Position numbers and translations under genes: made by a program. This document shows, one piece after another, positions 1 to 12,487 of a stretch of 64,000 nucleotides of DNA (position 1 is the first letter of the stretch; every line of letters begins with the position of its first letter). A model generated the notes under the pieces. It was not told where the DNA came from, made no database searches, and saw only the letters and a program-made list of their open reading frames with translations. Source of the DNA: Dugong dugon (Eukaryota; Chordata; Mammalia; Sirenia; Dugongidae); the NCBI GenBank assembly GCA_030035585.1, contig CM057481.1, positions 59,901,128 to 59,965,127 on the forward strand. The letters are read 5' to 3'.

Positions 1-3000
1 CTGGTATCATGAAAGATGAGAAGGTATCTATCCAAGACGCTCACCAAACCCCAGATAAGGTAGATCCCAAAAGAAAGTCACCAAGACATTATAATCAAAC
101 TTGCCAAAACCTAAGATAAAGAGAGAATTTTAAGAGCGGCTAGGGATAAAAGAAAAGTCATATACCAAGGACAGTCAATTAGAGTAAGCTCAGACTACTC
201 GGCAGAAACCATGCAGGCAAGAAGGCAAGATGACATATATAAAGCCTTGAAGGAAAAAAATTGCCAGCCAATAATTCTATGTCCAGCAAAACTGTCTCTC
301 AAATATGATGGCAAAATTAGGGCATTTCCAGATAAACAGAAGTTTAGGGAATTTTCAAAAACCAAACCAAAATTACAATAAATACTAAAGGGAGCCTTCT
401 GGTTAGAAAATTGATAACATCAGATAACAACGCAAGACTAGAACACAGGACAGAGCAACCAGATATCAACTCAGATAGAGAAGACACAAAAATTCATCAA
501 AGATAAAACATTGAAAATAGGGAAACAGAGATATCAATGTGTAAAAAATGACATTAAAACAAAAAAGAGGGACTTAAAAATGTAGACATAGATTTTTCAT
601 ATGGAGGGGAAGTCAAGATGATATAAAGAAATAAAAGACCGGTATAAACTTAGAAAAATAGGGATAGATATTAAGGTAACCACAAAGTAAACTAACAACC
701 CTACAAATCAAAATAAAAAACTAGAAAAATATGAATAGTTGGCAAACACAAAATCAACAACAATGAAAAAGATGAAAAGAAAATACATAAAGAAGAATGA
801 CTCAGCACAGAAAATTAAGGGGAACAAAGAAACTGTGAACAACACACAAAAAAAGACATCAAAATGACAACACTAAACTCTTACCTATCAATAATTACAC
901 TGAATGTAAACGGACTAAATGCACCAATAAAGAGACAGAGAGTGGCAGATTGGATTAAAAAACACAATCCGTCTATATGCTGCCTACGAGAGACATACCT
1001 TAAACTTAAAGACACAAACAAGACAAAACTCAAATGATGGAAAAAAATATATCAAGCAAACAACACTCTAAAAAGAGCAGGAGTGGCAATATTAATCTCT
1101 GACAAAATAACTTTAAAGTAAAATCCACCAGAAAGGATAAGGAAGGACACTGTATAATGATTAAAGTGTCTATACACTAGAAGAACATAACTATAATAAA
1201 TACTTATGCACCCAATGACAGGGCTCCAAAATACATAAAATCTAACAGCACTGAAAAGAGAGATAGGCAGCTCCACAGAAGTAGTAGGAGACTTCAACGC
1301 ACCACTTTCGGTGAAGGACAGAACATCCAGAAAGAAACTCAACAAAGACACTCAAAAGCTAAATGCTACAATCAACCAACTTGATCTCATAGACATATAC
1401 CGAACAGTCCACCCAACAGCAGCCAAGTATACTTTCTTTTCGAATGCACATGGAACATTCTGCAGAATGGAACATATATTAGGCCATAAAGCAAGCCTTA
1501 ACAAAATCCAAAATGTAGAAATATTACAAAGCATCTTTTCTGACCATAAAGCCGTAAGAGTAGAAATCAACACAAAAAGCAAGGAAAAAGAGTCAAACAC
1601 ATGGAAATTGAACAATACCTTGCTCAAAAACTGCTGGGTTACAGAAGAAATTAAGGATGGAATAAAGAAATTCATAGAATCAAAAGAGTTTGAAAACACA
1701 TCCTACTAGAACCTTTGGGACACAGCAAAAGCACTGCTTAGAGGTCAGCTTATAGCAAAAAATGCACACATCCAAAAAGAAGAAAGGACCATAATTAAAA
1801 CATTAACCCTACAACTGGAACAAGTAGAAAGAGAGCAGCAAAAGAATCCCTCAGGCGCCAGAAGAAAAGAAATAATAAGAATTACAGCAGAATTAAATGA
1901 AACAGAGAATAGAAAAACGATTGGAAGAGTTAACAAGACCAAAAGCTGGGTCTTTGAAAAGATCAACAAAATCGATAAACCATTGGCCAAACTGACAAAA
2001 GAAAAACAGGAGAGGAAGCAGATAACCTGTATAAGAAATGAGATGGGTGATATCACAACAGACTCAACTGAAATTAAAAGAATCACAACAGAATACTATC
2101 AAAAATTGTACGCTAACAAATTTGAAAACCTAGAGGAAATTGACAAATTTCTAGAAACTCACTACCTACCCAAACTAACACAAACAGAGGTAGAACAACC
2201 AAATAAACCCATAACAAAAGAAGAGATTGAAAAGGTAATTTAAAAATTCCCAACCAAAAAAACCCTGGCCCGGATGGCATCACTGGAGAATTCTACCAAA
2301 CCTTCAGAGGAGAGTGAACACCACTACTACTAAAGGTATTTCAGAGCATAGGTAAGGATGGAATACTCCCAAACTCATTCTATGAAGCCAGCATAACCCT
2401 GATACCAAAACCAGGTAAAGACACCACAAAAAAAGAAAATTACAGACCAATATCCCTCATGAACATTGACTCAAAAATCCTCAACAAAATTCTAGCCAAT
2501 AGAATTCAGCAACATATCAAAAAAATAATTCACCATGATCAAGTGGGATTTATACCAGGTACGCAGGGTTGGTCCAACATTAGAAAAACAATCAATGCAA
2601 TCCATCATATAAACGAAACAAAAGACAAGAACCACATGATCTCACCTATGGAGCAGAAAAGGCATTCGACAAAGTCCAACACCCGTTCATGACAAAAACT
2701 CTCAACAAAATAGGAATAGAAGGGAAATTCCTCAATATAATTAAGGGCATTTATACAAAGCCAACAGCCAACATCATCCTAAATGGAGAGACTTTGAAAG
2801 CATTCCCCTTGAGAACGGGAACCAGACAAGGATGCCCTTTATCACCACTCTTATTCAACATTGTGCTGGAGGTCCTAGCCAGAGCAGTTGGGCTAGAAAA
2901 AGAAATAAAGGGCATCCAAATTGGTAGGGAAGAAGTCAAAGTGTCTCTATTTGCAGATGATATGATCTTATACACAGAAAACCTCAAAGACTCCACAAGA

Positions 3001-5688
3001 AAACTACTGGAACTAATAGAAGATTTCAGCAAAGTTTCAGGATACAAGACAAAACCACAAAAATCGGTTAGATTCCTTTACACCAACAAAGAGAACCTCG
3101 AAGAGGAAATCATCAAATCAATACCATTTACAACAGCTCCCAAGAAGATAAAATACTCAGGAATAGATCTAACCAGAGACGTAAAAGATCTATACAATGA
3201 AAACCACAAGACACTACTGCAAGTAGTGCAAGTACTACTGCAAGAGACCTGCATAAGTGGAAAAACGTACCTTGCTCATGGATAGGTAGACTCAACATAG
3301 TGAAAAAGTCAATTCTACCCAAAGCGATCTACAGATACAATGCAATCTCAATCCAAATTCCACCGACGTTTTTTAATGAGATGGAGAAACAAATCACCAA
3401 CTTCATATGGAAAGGGAAGAGGTCCCGAATAAATAAAGCATTACTTAAGAAGAAGAACAAAGTGGGAGGCCTCACACTACCTGATTTTAGAAGCTATTAT
3501 ACCGCCATGGTAGTCAAAACAGCCTGGTATTGGTACAACAACTGATACATAGACCAACGGAACAGAATTGAGAATCCAGACATAAATTCATCCGCTGATG
3601 AGCGGTTGATATTTGATAAAGGCCCAAAGCCCGTTAATTGGGGAAAAGACAGTCTCTTTAACAAACGGTGCTGGCATAAGTGGATATCCATCTGCAAAAA
3701 ACTGAAACAAGACCCATACCTCACACCATGCACAAAAACTAACTCAAAACGGATAAAAGACTTAAATATAAAATCGAAAATGATAAAGATCATGGAAGAA
3801 AAAATAGGGACAATGCTAGGGGCCCTAATATATGGCATAAACACAATATGTAACAATGCACAAGCACCAGAAGAGAGACTAGATAAATGGGAGCTCCTAA
3901 AAATCAAACACGTATGCTCATCAAAAGACTTCACCAAAACGGTAAAAAGACAACCTACAGACTGGGAAAAAATTTTCAGCTATGACAAATCCAATCAGCG
4001 TCTAATCTCTAAAATCTACAAGATACAGCAAAACCTCAACAACAAAAAGACAAATAACCCAATTAAAAAATGGGCAAAGCGTATGCATAGGAACTTCGCC
4101 AAAGAATATATTCAGGCGGCTAATAGACACATGAAGAAATGCTCGCGATCATTAGCCATTAGACAAATGCAGATCAAAACTACCATGAGATATCATCTCA
4201 CCCCAACAACGTTAGAAGTAATCCAAAAAACACAAAATAATAAATGCTGGAGAGGTTGTGGAGAGACTGGAACACTTATACACTGTTGGTGGGAATGTAA
4301 AATGGTACAACCACTTTGGAAATGGATTTGGTGCTTCCTTAAAAAGCTAGAAATAGAAGTACCATACAAGCCAGCTATCCTGCTCCTTGGAATATATCCT
4401 AGAGAAATAAGAGCCTTCACACGAATAGGTGTATGCACACCCATGTTTATTGCAGCACTGTTCACAATAGCAAAAAGATGGAAACAACCTAGATGCCCAT
4501 CAACGGCCAAATGGATAAACAAATTATGGTATATCCACACAATGGAATATTATGCAACAATAAAGAACAACGATGAAGCCATGAAACATCTTATAACATG
4601 GAGGAATCTGGAGGTCATTATGCTGAGTGAATTTAGTCAGTCACAGAAGGACAAATATTGTATAAGATCACTATTATAAGAACTCAAGAAAAGGTTTAAT
4701 TAAAGAAGAAAACATTCTTTGACGGTTACGAGGGTTGGGAGGGAGGGGGAGCGTTATTAACTAACTAGATAGTAGATAAGAATTATCGTAGGTGAAGGGA
4801 AGGACAGCACACACTACAGGGGAATTCAGCACAACTGGACTAAACCAAAGCTAAGAAGTTTCCTGAACACAATCAAACACTTTGAGAGACGGAGTAGCAG
4901 GGGTCTGGGGACCATGCTTTCAGGGGACATCTAGGTCAATTGGCATAACAAAGCTTCTCAAGAAAATGTTCTGCATCCTGCTTCAGTGAGTGGTGTCTGG
5001 GGTCTTAAAAGCTTGCGAGCGTCAATCTAAGATGCATCAGTTGGTCCCAACCATCTGGAGTAAAGGAAAATGAAGAACACCAAAGACACAAGGAAAGTAT
5101 TAGCCCAAGAGACACAAAGGGCCACATAAACCAGAGACTTTGTCAGCCTGAGACCAGAAGAACTAGATAGTGCCCAGCTACCACCAATGACCGCCCTGAC
5201 AGGGAACACAACAGAGAGTCCCTGATGGAGCAGGAGAAAGGTGGGGTGCAGAACTCAAATTCTAGTAAGAAGACTAGACTTAACGGTCTGAGACTGGAGG
5301 AACCCCAGAAAGCATGGCCCCTGGTTTCTCTATCAGCCCAGAACTAAAACAATTTCTGAGGCCAACTCTTCATACAGGGATTGGACTGGACTGTGGGACA
5401 TAAAGTGATACCTGTGAGGAATGTGCTTCTTAGCTCAAGTAGATATAAGAAACTAAATGGGCAGGTTCTGTCTGGAGGTGAGATGGGAAGGCAGAGAGGG
5501 TTAGGAGCAGCTTAAATGGACATGGGGAATCATGGGTGGAAAGGAGGAGTATGCTGTCATAGTACGGGGAGAGCAATTAGGGTCACATAACAATGTGTGT
5601 ATAAGTTTTTGTATGGGAGACTAACTTGAAATGTAAACTTCATTTAAACTACCACAATAAGTATTTTCTACTCACAAAAAAAAAAAAA
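1..5688 (+). mobile_element. L1 LINE, afrotherian-type, lacking ORF1 in window
   Basis: Long LINE-1 on the plus strand. The first ~860 bases match the non-coding stretch that precedes ORF2 in this L1 lineage, ORF2 remnants follow, and a ~1-kb 3' UTR ends in an A-run at about 5674-5688. The 3' UTR contains the block around 4995-5050 (a 'ggggtcttaaaagcttgc' type motif) that recurs in other L1 copies here, for example 6421-7057 and 40169-40967. The 5' end lies outside the window. ORF1 is not visible. Confidence 0.9.
864..4679 (+). pseudogene. L1 ORF2 (endonuclease/reverse transcriptase), inactivated
   Basis: ORF2 encodes the endonuclease and reverse transcriptase that copy L1 RNA into the genome by target-primed reverse transcription. 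The likely start ATG is at 864 and opens with the EN-type 'ITLNVNGLNA' sequence. The span of about 3.8 kb fits the usual ~1,270-residue ORF2. The RT catalytic motif FADDM lies near 2950-2965. The C-terminal Cys-rich knuckle, C-x3-C-x7-H-x4-C, is kept in the longest open piece (3606-4679, 357 residues). The frame is broken by an early stop near 1036 and by frame changes around 2243-2459, near 2690 and near 3290, so no full protein can be made. A host gene is excluded because the order EN, RT, Cys-rich end is typical of L1. Confidence 0.92.
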
Positions 5689-5771
5689 AGCTTTCAAAAC
5701 CAAAAATTTCTGTCAGAGCAGTTTCCGGCCAGTGACTCTAACTCACTTTGTACTTCTCAGTGCATGAAAAG

Positions 5772-7122
5772 ACGGCAGAGCAGGTGCTCAGATCTGTGCT
5801 ATTTGTATGTCTGGGTAACATATGTTGATCACCCATTGCAGAAGCAGTTTTCAGAAAACTTGAAACTGATCAAAACCTTTTATGTAAGTGGAGGATAGAC
5901 AGTGCAGCAACATCCACATATGAAATAGGAGAACCTCTTTATTATCCAGGGCCAAATTACATGAAGAAGCATGGTATTCCTATGAATCACATTGCCTGGC
6001 AGGTTACCCAAGAAGACTTTGCTGCATTTGATTGGATACTATGTATGGATGAAAGCAATATGAGAGATATGAATAGAAAAGATAATCAAGTTAAAAACTG
6101 CGAAGCTAAAATAGAACTACTTGGAAGCTACGGCTATCATCCACAAAAACAACTTATTGGGAATGACACTGACTTCGAGACTGTGTACCAGCGGTGTGTT
6201 AGGTGCTGCAAAGCATTTGGATAAGGCACACCAAAACTGCATCCATTCATCGCTGAAGGCCAAGCGTGATGAACACCTTCACGGTGATGCTCTACACTTT
6301 TCCATCAGTGGATGTGTTAAAGTATAACAATGTTCTATAGCTCAAGGTCGCAACTATTTCTTTGGTTGACTCACTGTTGTTTTACCTTAAAAATAATTGT
6401 AGATGCCTACATTCTACCTTGGTGAGTAGTGTCTGGGATCTTAAAAGCCTGTGAACAGCCATCTAAGATACTTCACTGGTCTCACCCCTTCGGGAGCAAG
6501 GGAGAATGAAGAAAACAAGATACAAGGGAAAGATTAGTCCAAAGGACTAATGGACCACAACTACCACAGCCTCCACCAGACTGAGTCCAGTACAACTAGA
6601 TGGTGCCCGGCTACCACTACTGACTGCTCTGACAGGGATCACAACAGAGGGTCCTGGACAGAGCTGGAGAAAACTGTAGAATAAAATTCTAACCCACGAA
6701 AAAAGACCAGACTTACTGGGCTGACAGAGACTGGAGAAACCCTGAGAGTATGGCTCCAGACACCCTTTTAGCTCAGTAATGAAGTCATTCCTGAGGTTCA
6801 CCCTTCAGCCAAAGATTAGACAGACCAATAAAACAAAAAGAGACTAATGGGGCACAACAGCCTAGGGACAAGGACTAGAAGGCAGGAGGGAACTGGAAAG
6901 CTGGTAATAGGAAACCCAAGGTCAAGAAGGGAGAGTGTTGACATGTCGTGAGGTTGTTAACCAATGTCATAAAACAATATGTGTACTGACTGTTTAATGA
7001 GAAACTATTTGTTCTGTAAACCCTCTTCTAAAGTACAATGAAAAAAAGAAAGAAAAAACCTTGAAGTTTTGTATGATGAAGCTATTCTAAAATAAATTTA
7101 TATAGTTTTCAAAAAAAATAAA
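5772..7122 (+). pseudogene. ACP1: Processed pseudogene of low-molecular-weight phosphotyrosine phosphatase
   Basis: Intronless copy of ACP1, a cytosolic phosphatase with a C-x5-R P-loop. In one frame from 5772 the codons read ACG (lost ATG), then AEQ, then VLFVCLGNIC. The catalytic P-loop arginine codon is TGA at 5826-5828. Reading continues through [14 protein letters not shown] and ILCMDESN to [12 protein letters not shown] six-codon gap removes the short segment before '[10 protein letters not shown]', which in the family carries the general-acid Asp. A small deletion near 6214 shifts the last codons and gives a stop at 6222. The 3' UTR runs on past 6235, is split by an L1 3' end (6421-7057), and resumes to an AATAAA near 7091 and an A-rich tail near 7113-7126. 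Identification rests on remembered family sequence, and the match is strong over about 150 residues. Confidence 0.9.
6421..7057 (+). mobile_element. 5'-truncated L1 3' end inside ACP1 pseudogene UTR
   Basis: This stretch matches the L1 3' UTR seen at 40169-40967 ('gtgtctgggatcttaaaagcc', ending in 'taaagtacaatgaaaaaaagaaag'). It is flanked by a short ACCTT repeat at 6416-6420 and 7058-7062. The ACP1 3' UTR continues on the far side, so the L1 landed after the retrocopy. Confidence 0.8.
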
Positions 7123-7221
7123 AGTGAGTGCTATTATTGTCCTTTTTTATATATGATGAAACTGGGGAGCAAAGAGGTTAAATAACTTACTCAATGGCAC
7201 ATATACCTGACTTTATCACAG
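7123..7221 (-). repeat. Possible MIR fragment
   Basis: The text 'gatgaaactggggagcaaagaggttaaataac' region resembles the reverse complement of the MIR core ('gaggaaactgaggc...gaggttaag'). It is short and diverged, so the call is tentative. Confidence 0.4.
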
Positions 7222-7487
7222 TGTACAAAACTTCTCATAACTTATCCTCACTCCCTCTAAGCATGGTGTGGAGGCCGCATCTGACCTCCTCTAACTTCAC
7301 AAGAAGGGAGGGTAATCAATATCAACTGCCCAAGGCTGATTCCTATGAAGCAAAGGTCAGACATGCTTCCTCTTTCCGCAATCTTTACCAATTCTGACAC
7401 CAATTGTCCCGCCCACAGCACTCTACTTCTTTGCTGGGTTCAATAATTCATTGCAGTGACCACAGAGAACTCACACACAATACTTGC

Positions 7488-9905
7488 AATTATGGGGAAA
7501 CTGAAGAAAATTAGAACAAGTCCACGAGAGCCAAAGCATGACCTTGAGTATATCCCACCTGAATTTAGAGACTATCTCAGGAATAGATTTGATGCGTTGA
7601 ACACTAATGACAGAAGACCAAACAAGTTATGGAATGACGTCAAGGACATCATACATGAAGAAAGCAAGAGGTCATTAAAAAGACAGAAAAGAAAGAAAAG
7701 ACCAAAATGGATGTCAGAAGAGACTCTGAAACTTGCTCTTGAATGCTGAGTACCTAAGCAAAAGGAAGAAATGATGAAGTAAAAGAGCTGAACAGAAGAT
7801 TTCAAAGGGCAGCTCAAGAAAACAAAGTATTATAAGGATATGTGCAAAGAGCTGGTGACAGAAAACCAAAAGGGAAGAACACGCTGGAATTTCTCAAGCT
7901 GAAAGAACTGAAGAAAAAATTCAAGCCTTGGGTTGCAATATTGAAGGATTCTATGTAGGAAGCATCCAAAGAAGTTGAAAGGAATACATGGGGTCACCAT
8001 ACCAAAAAGAACTGGTCAATGTTCAACCATTACGGGAGGTAGCATATGATCAGGAACCAACGGTGCTGAAAGAAGAAGTCCAAGCTACACTGAAAGCGCT
8101 GGTGAAAAACAAGGCTCCAGGAATTGACAGAATACCAACTGAGATGTTTCAACAAACGGATGCAGCATTAAAGTGTTCACTCGTCTATGCCAAGAAATTT
8201 AGAAGACAGCTACCTGGCGAACCGACTGGAAGAGATCCATATTTATCCCTATTCCCAAGAAAGGTGATCCAACCAAATACAGAAATTATCAAACAATATC
8301 ATTAATATCACATTGTCTTAATTATCTAGTGCTGCTTTAACAGAAATACCACAAGTGGATGGCTTTAACAAAGAGGAATTTATTTCCTGACAGTAAAGTA
8401 AGCTAAAAGTCCAAATTCAGGATGTCAGCTCCAGGGGAAGGCTTTCTCTTCTCTGTCAGCCCTGGAGGAAGGTCCTTGCCATCAGTCTTCCCTTGGTCTG
8501 GGAGCATTTCAGCACAGGAATCTCAGGTCCAAAGGAAGCACTCTGCTCCTGGTGCTGCTTTCTTGGTGGTATGAGGTCCCCCTGTCTCTCTTTTATATCT
8601 CAAAAGAGATTGGCTTAAGACACTAATCTTGTAAACCTCATCAGTATAACTGCTGCTAATCCATTTTACTACATCATAGTGATACAGTTTACAACACATA
8701 GGGAAATCACATCAGATGATAAAATGGTAGACAATCATACAATACTGGGAATCATGGCCCAGCCAAATTGATACACACATTTTTGGGGGGACATAATTCA
8801 ATCCATGGCAGATGTTTACCTGTGTTTTATTGACCGTGAAAAGGCATTCAACTGTGTGGATCATAACAAATTACGGATAACATTGCAAAGAGTGGGAATT
8901 CCAAAATGCATAATTGTGCTCATGAGGAATCTGTACATAGATCAAGAAGCAGATGTTTAGACAGAACAAGGGGATACTGCATGGTTTAAAGTCAGGAAAG
9001 GCGTGGTCAGATTTGTATCCTTTCACCATACCTATTCAATCCATATGCTGAGCAAATAATCCAAGAAGCTGGACTATATGAAGAAGAATGGGGCATCAGG
9101 GTTAGAGAAAGACCCATTAACAACCTGCAATATGCAGATGACACAAGCTTTTTTGCTGAAAGTGAAGAGGACTCGAAGCACTTACTGATGAAGATCAAAG
9201 ACCACAGCCTTCAGTATGGATTACACCTCAACATCAGGAAAACAAAAATCCTTACAACTGGATCAATAAACAACATCATGATAAACAGAGAAAAACTTGA
9301 AGTTGTTAAGGATTTCATTTTACTTGGATTCACAATCAACACTCATGGAAGCAGCAGTCAAGAAATCAAAAGACACATTGCATTGGGCAAATCCGCTGTA
9401 AAAGACCTCTTTAAAGTTTTGAAGAGCAAAGATATCACCTTGAAGACTAAGGTGCGCCTGATCCAAGCGATGATGTTTTCAATAGCCTAATATGCATACG
9501 AAAGCTGGACAATGAATAAGGAAGACTGAAGAAGAACTGACACCTTTGAATTGTGGTGTTGGCGAAGAATATACCATGCACTGCCAAAAGAATGAACAAA
9601 TCTGTCTTGGAAGAAGTACACTCAGAATGCTCCTTAGAAGCAAGGATGGTGAGACTACGTCTCACATACTTTGGACATGTTATCAGGAGGGATCAGTCCC
9701 TGGAGAAGGACATCATGCTTGGTAAAGTAGAGAGTCATCGAAAAAGAGGAAGACCCTCAACGAGACAGACTGCCACAGTGGCTGCAACAATGGGCTCAAG
9801 CATAACAATGATTGTGAGGATGGCGCAGGACCAGGCAGTGTTTCGTTCTGCTGAACATTGGGTTGCTATGAGTAGGAATCGACTCGAAGGCACCTAACAA
9901 AAACA
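7488..9905 (+). mobile_element. RTE (BovB-like) LINE, 5'-truncated, split by an LTR
   Basis: The plus-strand RTE begins at a block shared with the copy near 27217 ('aaaattagaacaagtccacg') and ends with the A-rich 'cacctaacaaaaacaa' tail. Frames encode the linker ('PKHDLEYIPPEFRDYLRNRF'), then RT pieces with 'YADDTS' near 9133 and a C-terminal part near 9188-9490. Stops and frameshifts are frequent. An LTR occupies 8314-8810, and about 200 bases of RTE sequence expected there are missing. Confidence 0.88.
8314..8810 (-). mobile_element. Solo LTR (MaLR/ERVL-like, afrotherian family), copy 1
   Basis: On the minus strand it begins TGCCATGGATTGAATTATG and ends in AAGACA, so it has TG...CA ends. 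It shares its whole length with copies at 11231, 23921, 28241, 50506 and 61459. No 5-bp target duplication flanks this copy. Confidence 0.8.
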
Positions 9906-10415
9906 ATAGATTACAATTCAGGTTCAGGAACTCTCAGGATATAGTTCTTCCATCAGGACAGCCTCTTCTCAGCCGTGCCCACAGGCACACCTCTCTCTGG
10001 CCCCTCCGCCTCTGCCCTCCTCGGGCAAGTGTTACAAAGCTCTTTTAGCTCTGCCGATAAGTGCCCAGAGGCACACTACTCTACCATCTCTGTCTCCTGG
10101 ATCTAGGAGATTCTCAGCGCAGGGATCCTGCGTCCAAACGATGCACTGCACTCTTGGCTCTTTGTTGTTGGTGGTGAGATTCTCCCTTTCTCGCCTCTGG
10201 GATGACTGATTTTAAGCCTAGAGGGATGACAAATCTGACCAATCCCCTTGGTGAGCTACAATTACTTTATTTGCACAGATCCATCCAATCATTTGTGTGG
10301 GAGTTACAAAACCATAGTGAGAAAGGCTACACAAAAGTGATCCATTGCACCAAGCTCCCTGTACAATTTCATTTCTTACCATTTCCTCCCACCTCCAAAA
10401 TTGAATTACATAAAG

Positions 10416-11084
10416 GTCCCAGTATCAGTCAGGCTTCCAGCAGGAAATATATGGCACAGAAAGAGGGTTAATTAAAGAAAGTTAAATGAAGGGCCTCTTT
10501 TTGAGATGTGAACAGGGTCAAGGAACTGACAGATGACGATGAAGCACTCAGAGACTAGTAATGAAGGGAAAACCAAGGGACCAGGAGAGGGAAGGGTGTC
10601 ATCAGAGCCAAGTGGGAGATAAGACTGTGGAAGAGGATCTATCTGACAGGGGACATAGAGGCAGCACCACTGCCCAAATCGTGATCAATCTCTGACCTAC
10701 TGCCTCTCTTCCAAACTGTCATTCTCCAGCTGATATCTCCATTGGCCAATTCAACTATAAGCCAGAAGGTAAGGGAGGTGAATGGGGAAGTCTTCAGAGG
10801 CCAGCCTCCTAGGGCACAGAGTAGGGAAGAGAAGGGTGAAGAGTGGACCAGGAGGGCCAACAGAGACTTTGTCCTTTGCCTAGATGAGTGACTCCCATGG
10901 CTCCCACTTTGGAGAACACAAAGTCCCGTTAACAACTGAATCATAGTGGAATGATGTCATTTCATACCTCCAATAGGAACCAAAACAATAATGCTAGTTA
11001 CCAATAACTCTTCACATAAAGTAATAGGAAAAAAAGGAAAGAGAAAAAGCCCAGTTGTTGCTGGTCACAAGGCCTAAGTTGATA
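10416..11084. other. Mostly unannotated; old repeat at start
   Basis: The first ~100 bases ('agtatcagtcaggcttccagc') resemble the old repeat at 52475-52650 ('tattaatcaggatccaatca'). Nothing else recognisable was seen up to the hAT element at 11093, and no convincing coding frame is present. Confidence 0.4.
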
Positions 11085-11092
11085 GTCATAGC

Positions 11093-11834
11093 CAGGGGCG
11101 GATTAACCAGTAAGCAATGTATGCTTGGGCTTACAGTAAGCAAAGTACAAAAAGGCTTAATTGTGTTTACTTATTAATCTGTAGTGCACAGTTTCACATG
11201 GGTTGAAATTGTGCACTACAGATTAGTAAGTGTCGTGGTTTGAATTATGTCCCCCCAAAAATGTGTGTATCAATTTGGCTGGGCCATGATTCCCAGAATT
11301 GTGTGGGTGGCCTCCATTTTGTGATTGTAATTGTATGTTAAAGAGGATTAGGATGGGATTGTAACACCACCTTTACCCAGGTCACATCTAATGTAAAGGG
11401 AGTTTCCCTGGGTGTGGCCTGCACCACCTTTTATCTCTCAAGAGATAAAAGGAAAGGGAAGCAAGCAGAGAGTTGGGGGACCTCTACCACCAAGAAAGCA
11501 GTGCCAGGAGCAGAGTGCGTCTTTTGGACCGGGGTCCCTGGGCAGAGAAGCTCCTAGTCCGGGGGAACACTGATGAGAAGGCCGACGGAGAGAAAAAGCC
11601 TTCCCCTGGAGCTGATGCCCTGAATTTGGACTTTTAGCCTACTTGAACTGTGAGGAAATAAACTTCTCTTCGTTAAAACCATACACTTGTGGTATTCCTG
11701 TTATAGCAGCACTAGATGACTAAGACAGTAAGTAAGCAGATGTGGTGAAAAACAGGTGAAATTGCACACTGCAGATTAGTCAGTAAGCACAAGTAAGCCC
11801 GTGCATACCATGCTTACTGGGTAATCCGTCCCTG
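11093..11834. mobile_element. Palindromic non-autonomous hAT element (MITE) containing an LTR
   Basis: The left end CAGGGGCGGATTAACCAGTA and the reverse complement of the right end, CAGGGACGGATTACCCAGTA, form terminal inverted repeats with two mismatches in 20. The 8-bp target duplication GTCATAGC is perfect (11085-11092 and 11835-11842), as expected for hAT insertions. Without the inserted LTR and its 5-bp duplication the element is about 240 bp. Its interior is a near-palindrome built on 'taatctgtagtgcaca' and its complement. No coding capacity. Confidence 0.9.
11231..11727 (+). mobile_element. Solo LTR (MaLR/ERVL-like, afrotherian family), copy 2
   Basis: TG...CA element starting TGTCGTGGTTTGAATTATG and ending ACTAAGACA, flanked by a perfect 5-bp duplication GTAAG (11226-11230 and 11728-11732). 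It lies inside the hAT MITE. The length of 497 bp matches the other copies, and an AATAAA is present near 11658. Confidence 0.88.
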
Positions 11835-11842
11835 GTCATAGC

Positions 11843-12487
11843 TTACTTCTTCCACCACCCATTCCATAGTCCCCCTGCCCTCTGGCAGCACTTCCCCTGC
11901 TCTGGTGTTTATATATTAGGGTAGCTCAAGCCTTCATTCCCAAAGATCCAAGTTCTTCATGGTTTTATCTTTACTAGGTCACCACAGTTGCCCACTGGCC
12001 ATTGTTATTGGACAGGGGAGAACCAAGAAGCACCCCAGCAAATCTTGGTTCCAGACATAGCCCTCCTTGCCCCTGTTGTGTAACAGCAATCCAATTTCCC
12101 TCTGGTAAGCAGGACCAGTCACCCCAACCAGTACTGCGAACCCTTCTATGCCTGGTTGTTCAGCACCATGAGATGCCCAAGTGGTCAGTAGGCAACCTCA
12201 GCTTCCAATTTAGTGGAATCAAGATTGTTCTCCTTGGGCAAAGTATTCCTTCTTTGAGCTCTAAGACCTCTAACTCTACTGAGCCCAAGGCCATGGGGAT
12301 GGGAAGAAAACATTCTTGTAAGAGGAATGTTTGGTGAAATAGTGAGAGAGGCTATGCCTACCTCTACCCTACTCCTTTCGCTTTTCAATGCACCTTAATT
12401 ATTATTTCATGTCTTCCCCTCTCTCCTTAAACCTCCAACATCTCCTCCCAGGCTACATCCCAGACCAATTAAATCAGAGTCTCTAGT
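11843..12487. other. No feature recognised
   Basis: Mixed-composition sequence between the hAT element and an AfroSINE. Both strands carry short open frames (for example 12002-12337) with no recognisable domains. Part may belong to the ERV-L remnant that follows, but this cannot be shown. Confidence 0.4.

Larger units (their letters stand above)
7222..10415 (-). mobile_element. ERV LTR, minus strand, split by an RTE LINE
   Basis: Two pieces, about 7222-7487 and 9906-10415, align with the LTR at 34501-35686. They share blocks such as 'ccaattctgacaccaa', 'ctgggttcaataat' and 'caattcaggttcagg'. The RTE at 7488-9905 lies between them. The outer limits are approximate because no clear target duplication was found. 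Confidence 0.65.

Noticed and set aside
3606-4679. 357-codon open frame as a possible host gene
   Set aside because: It is the C-terminal third of L1 ORF2, including its Cys-rich knuckle.
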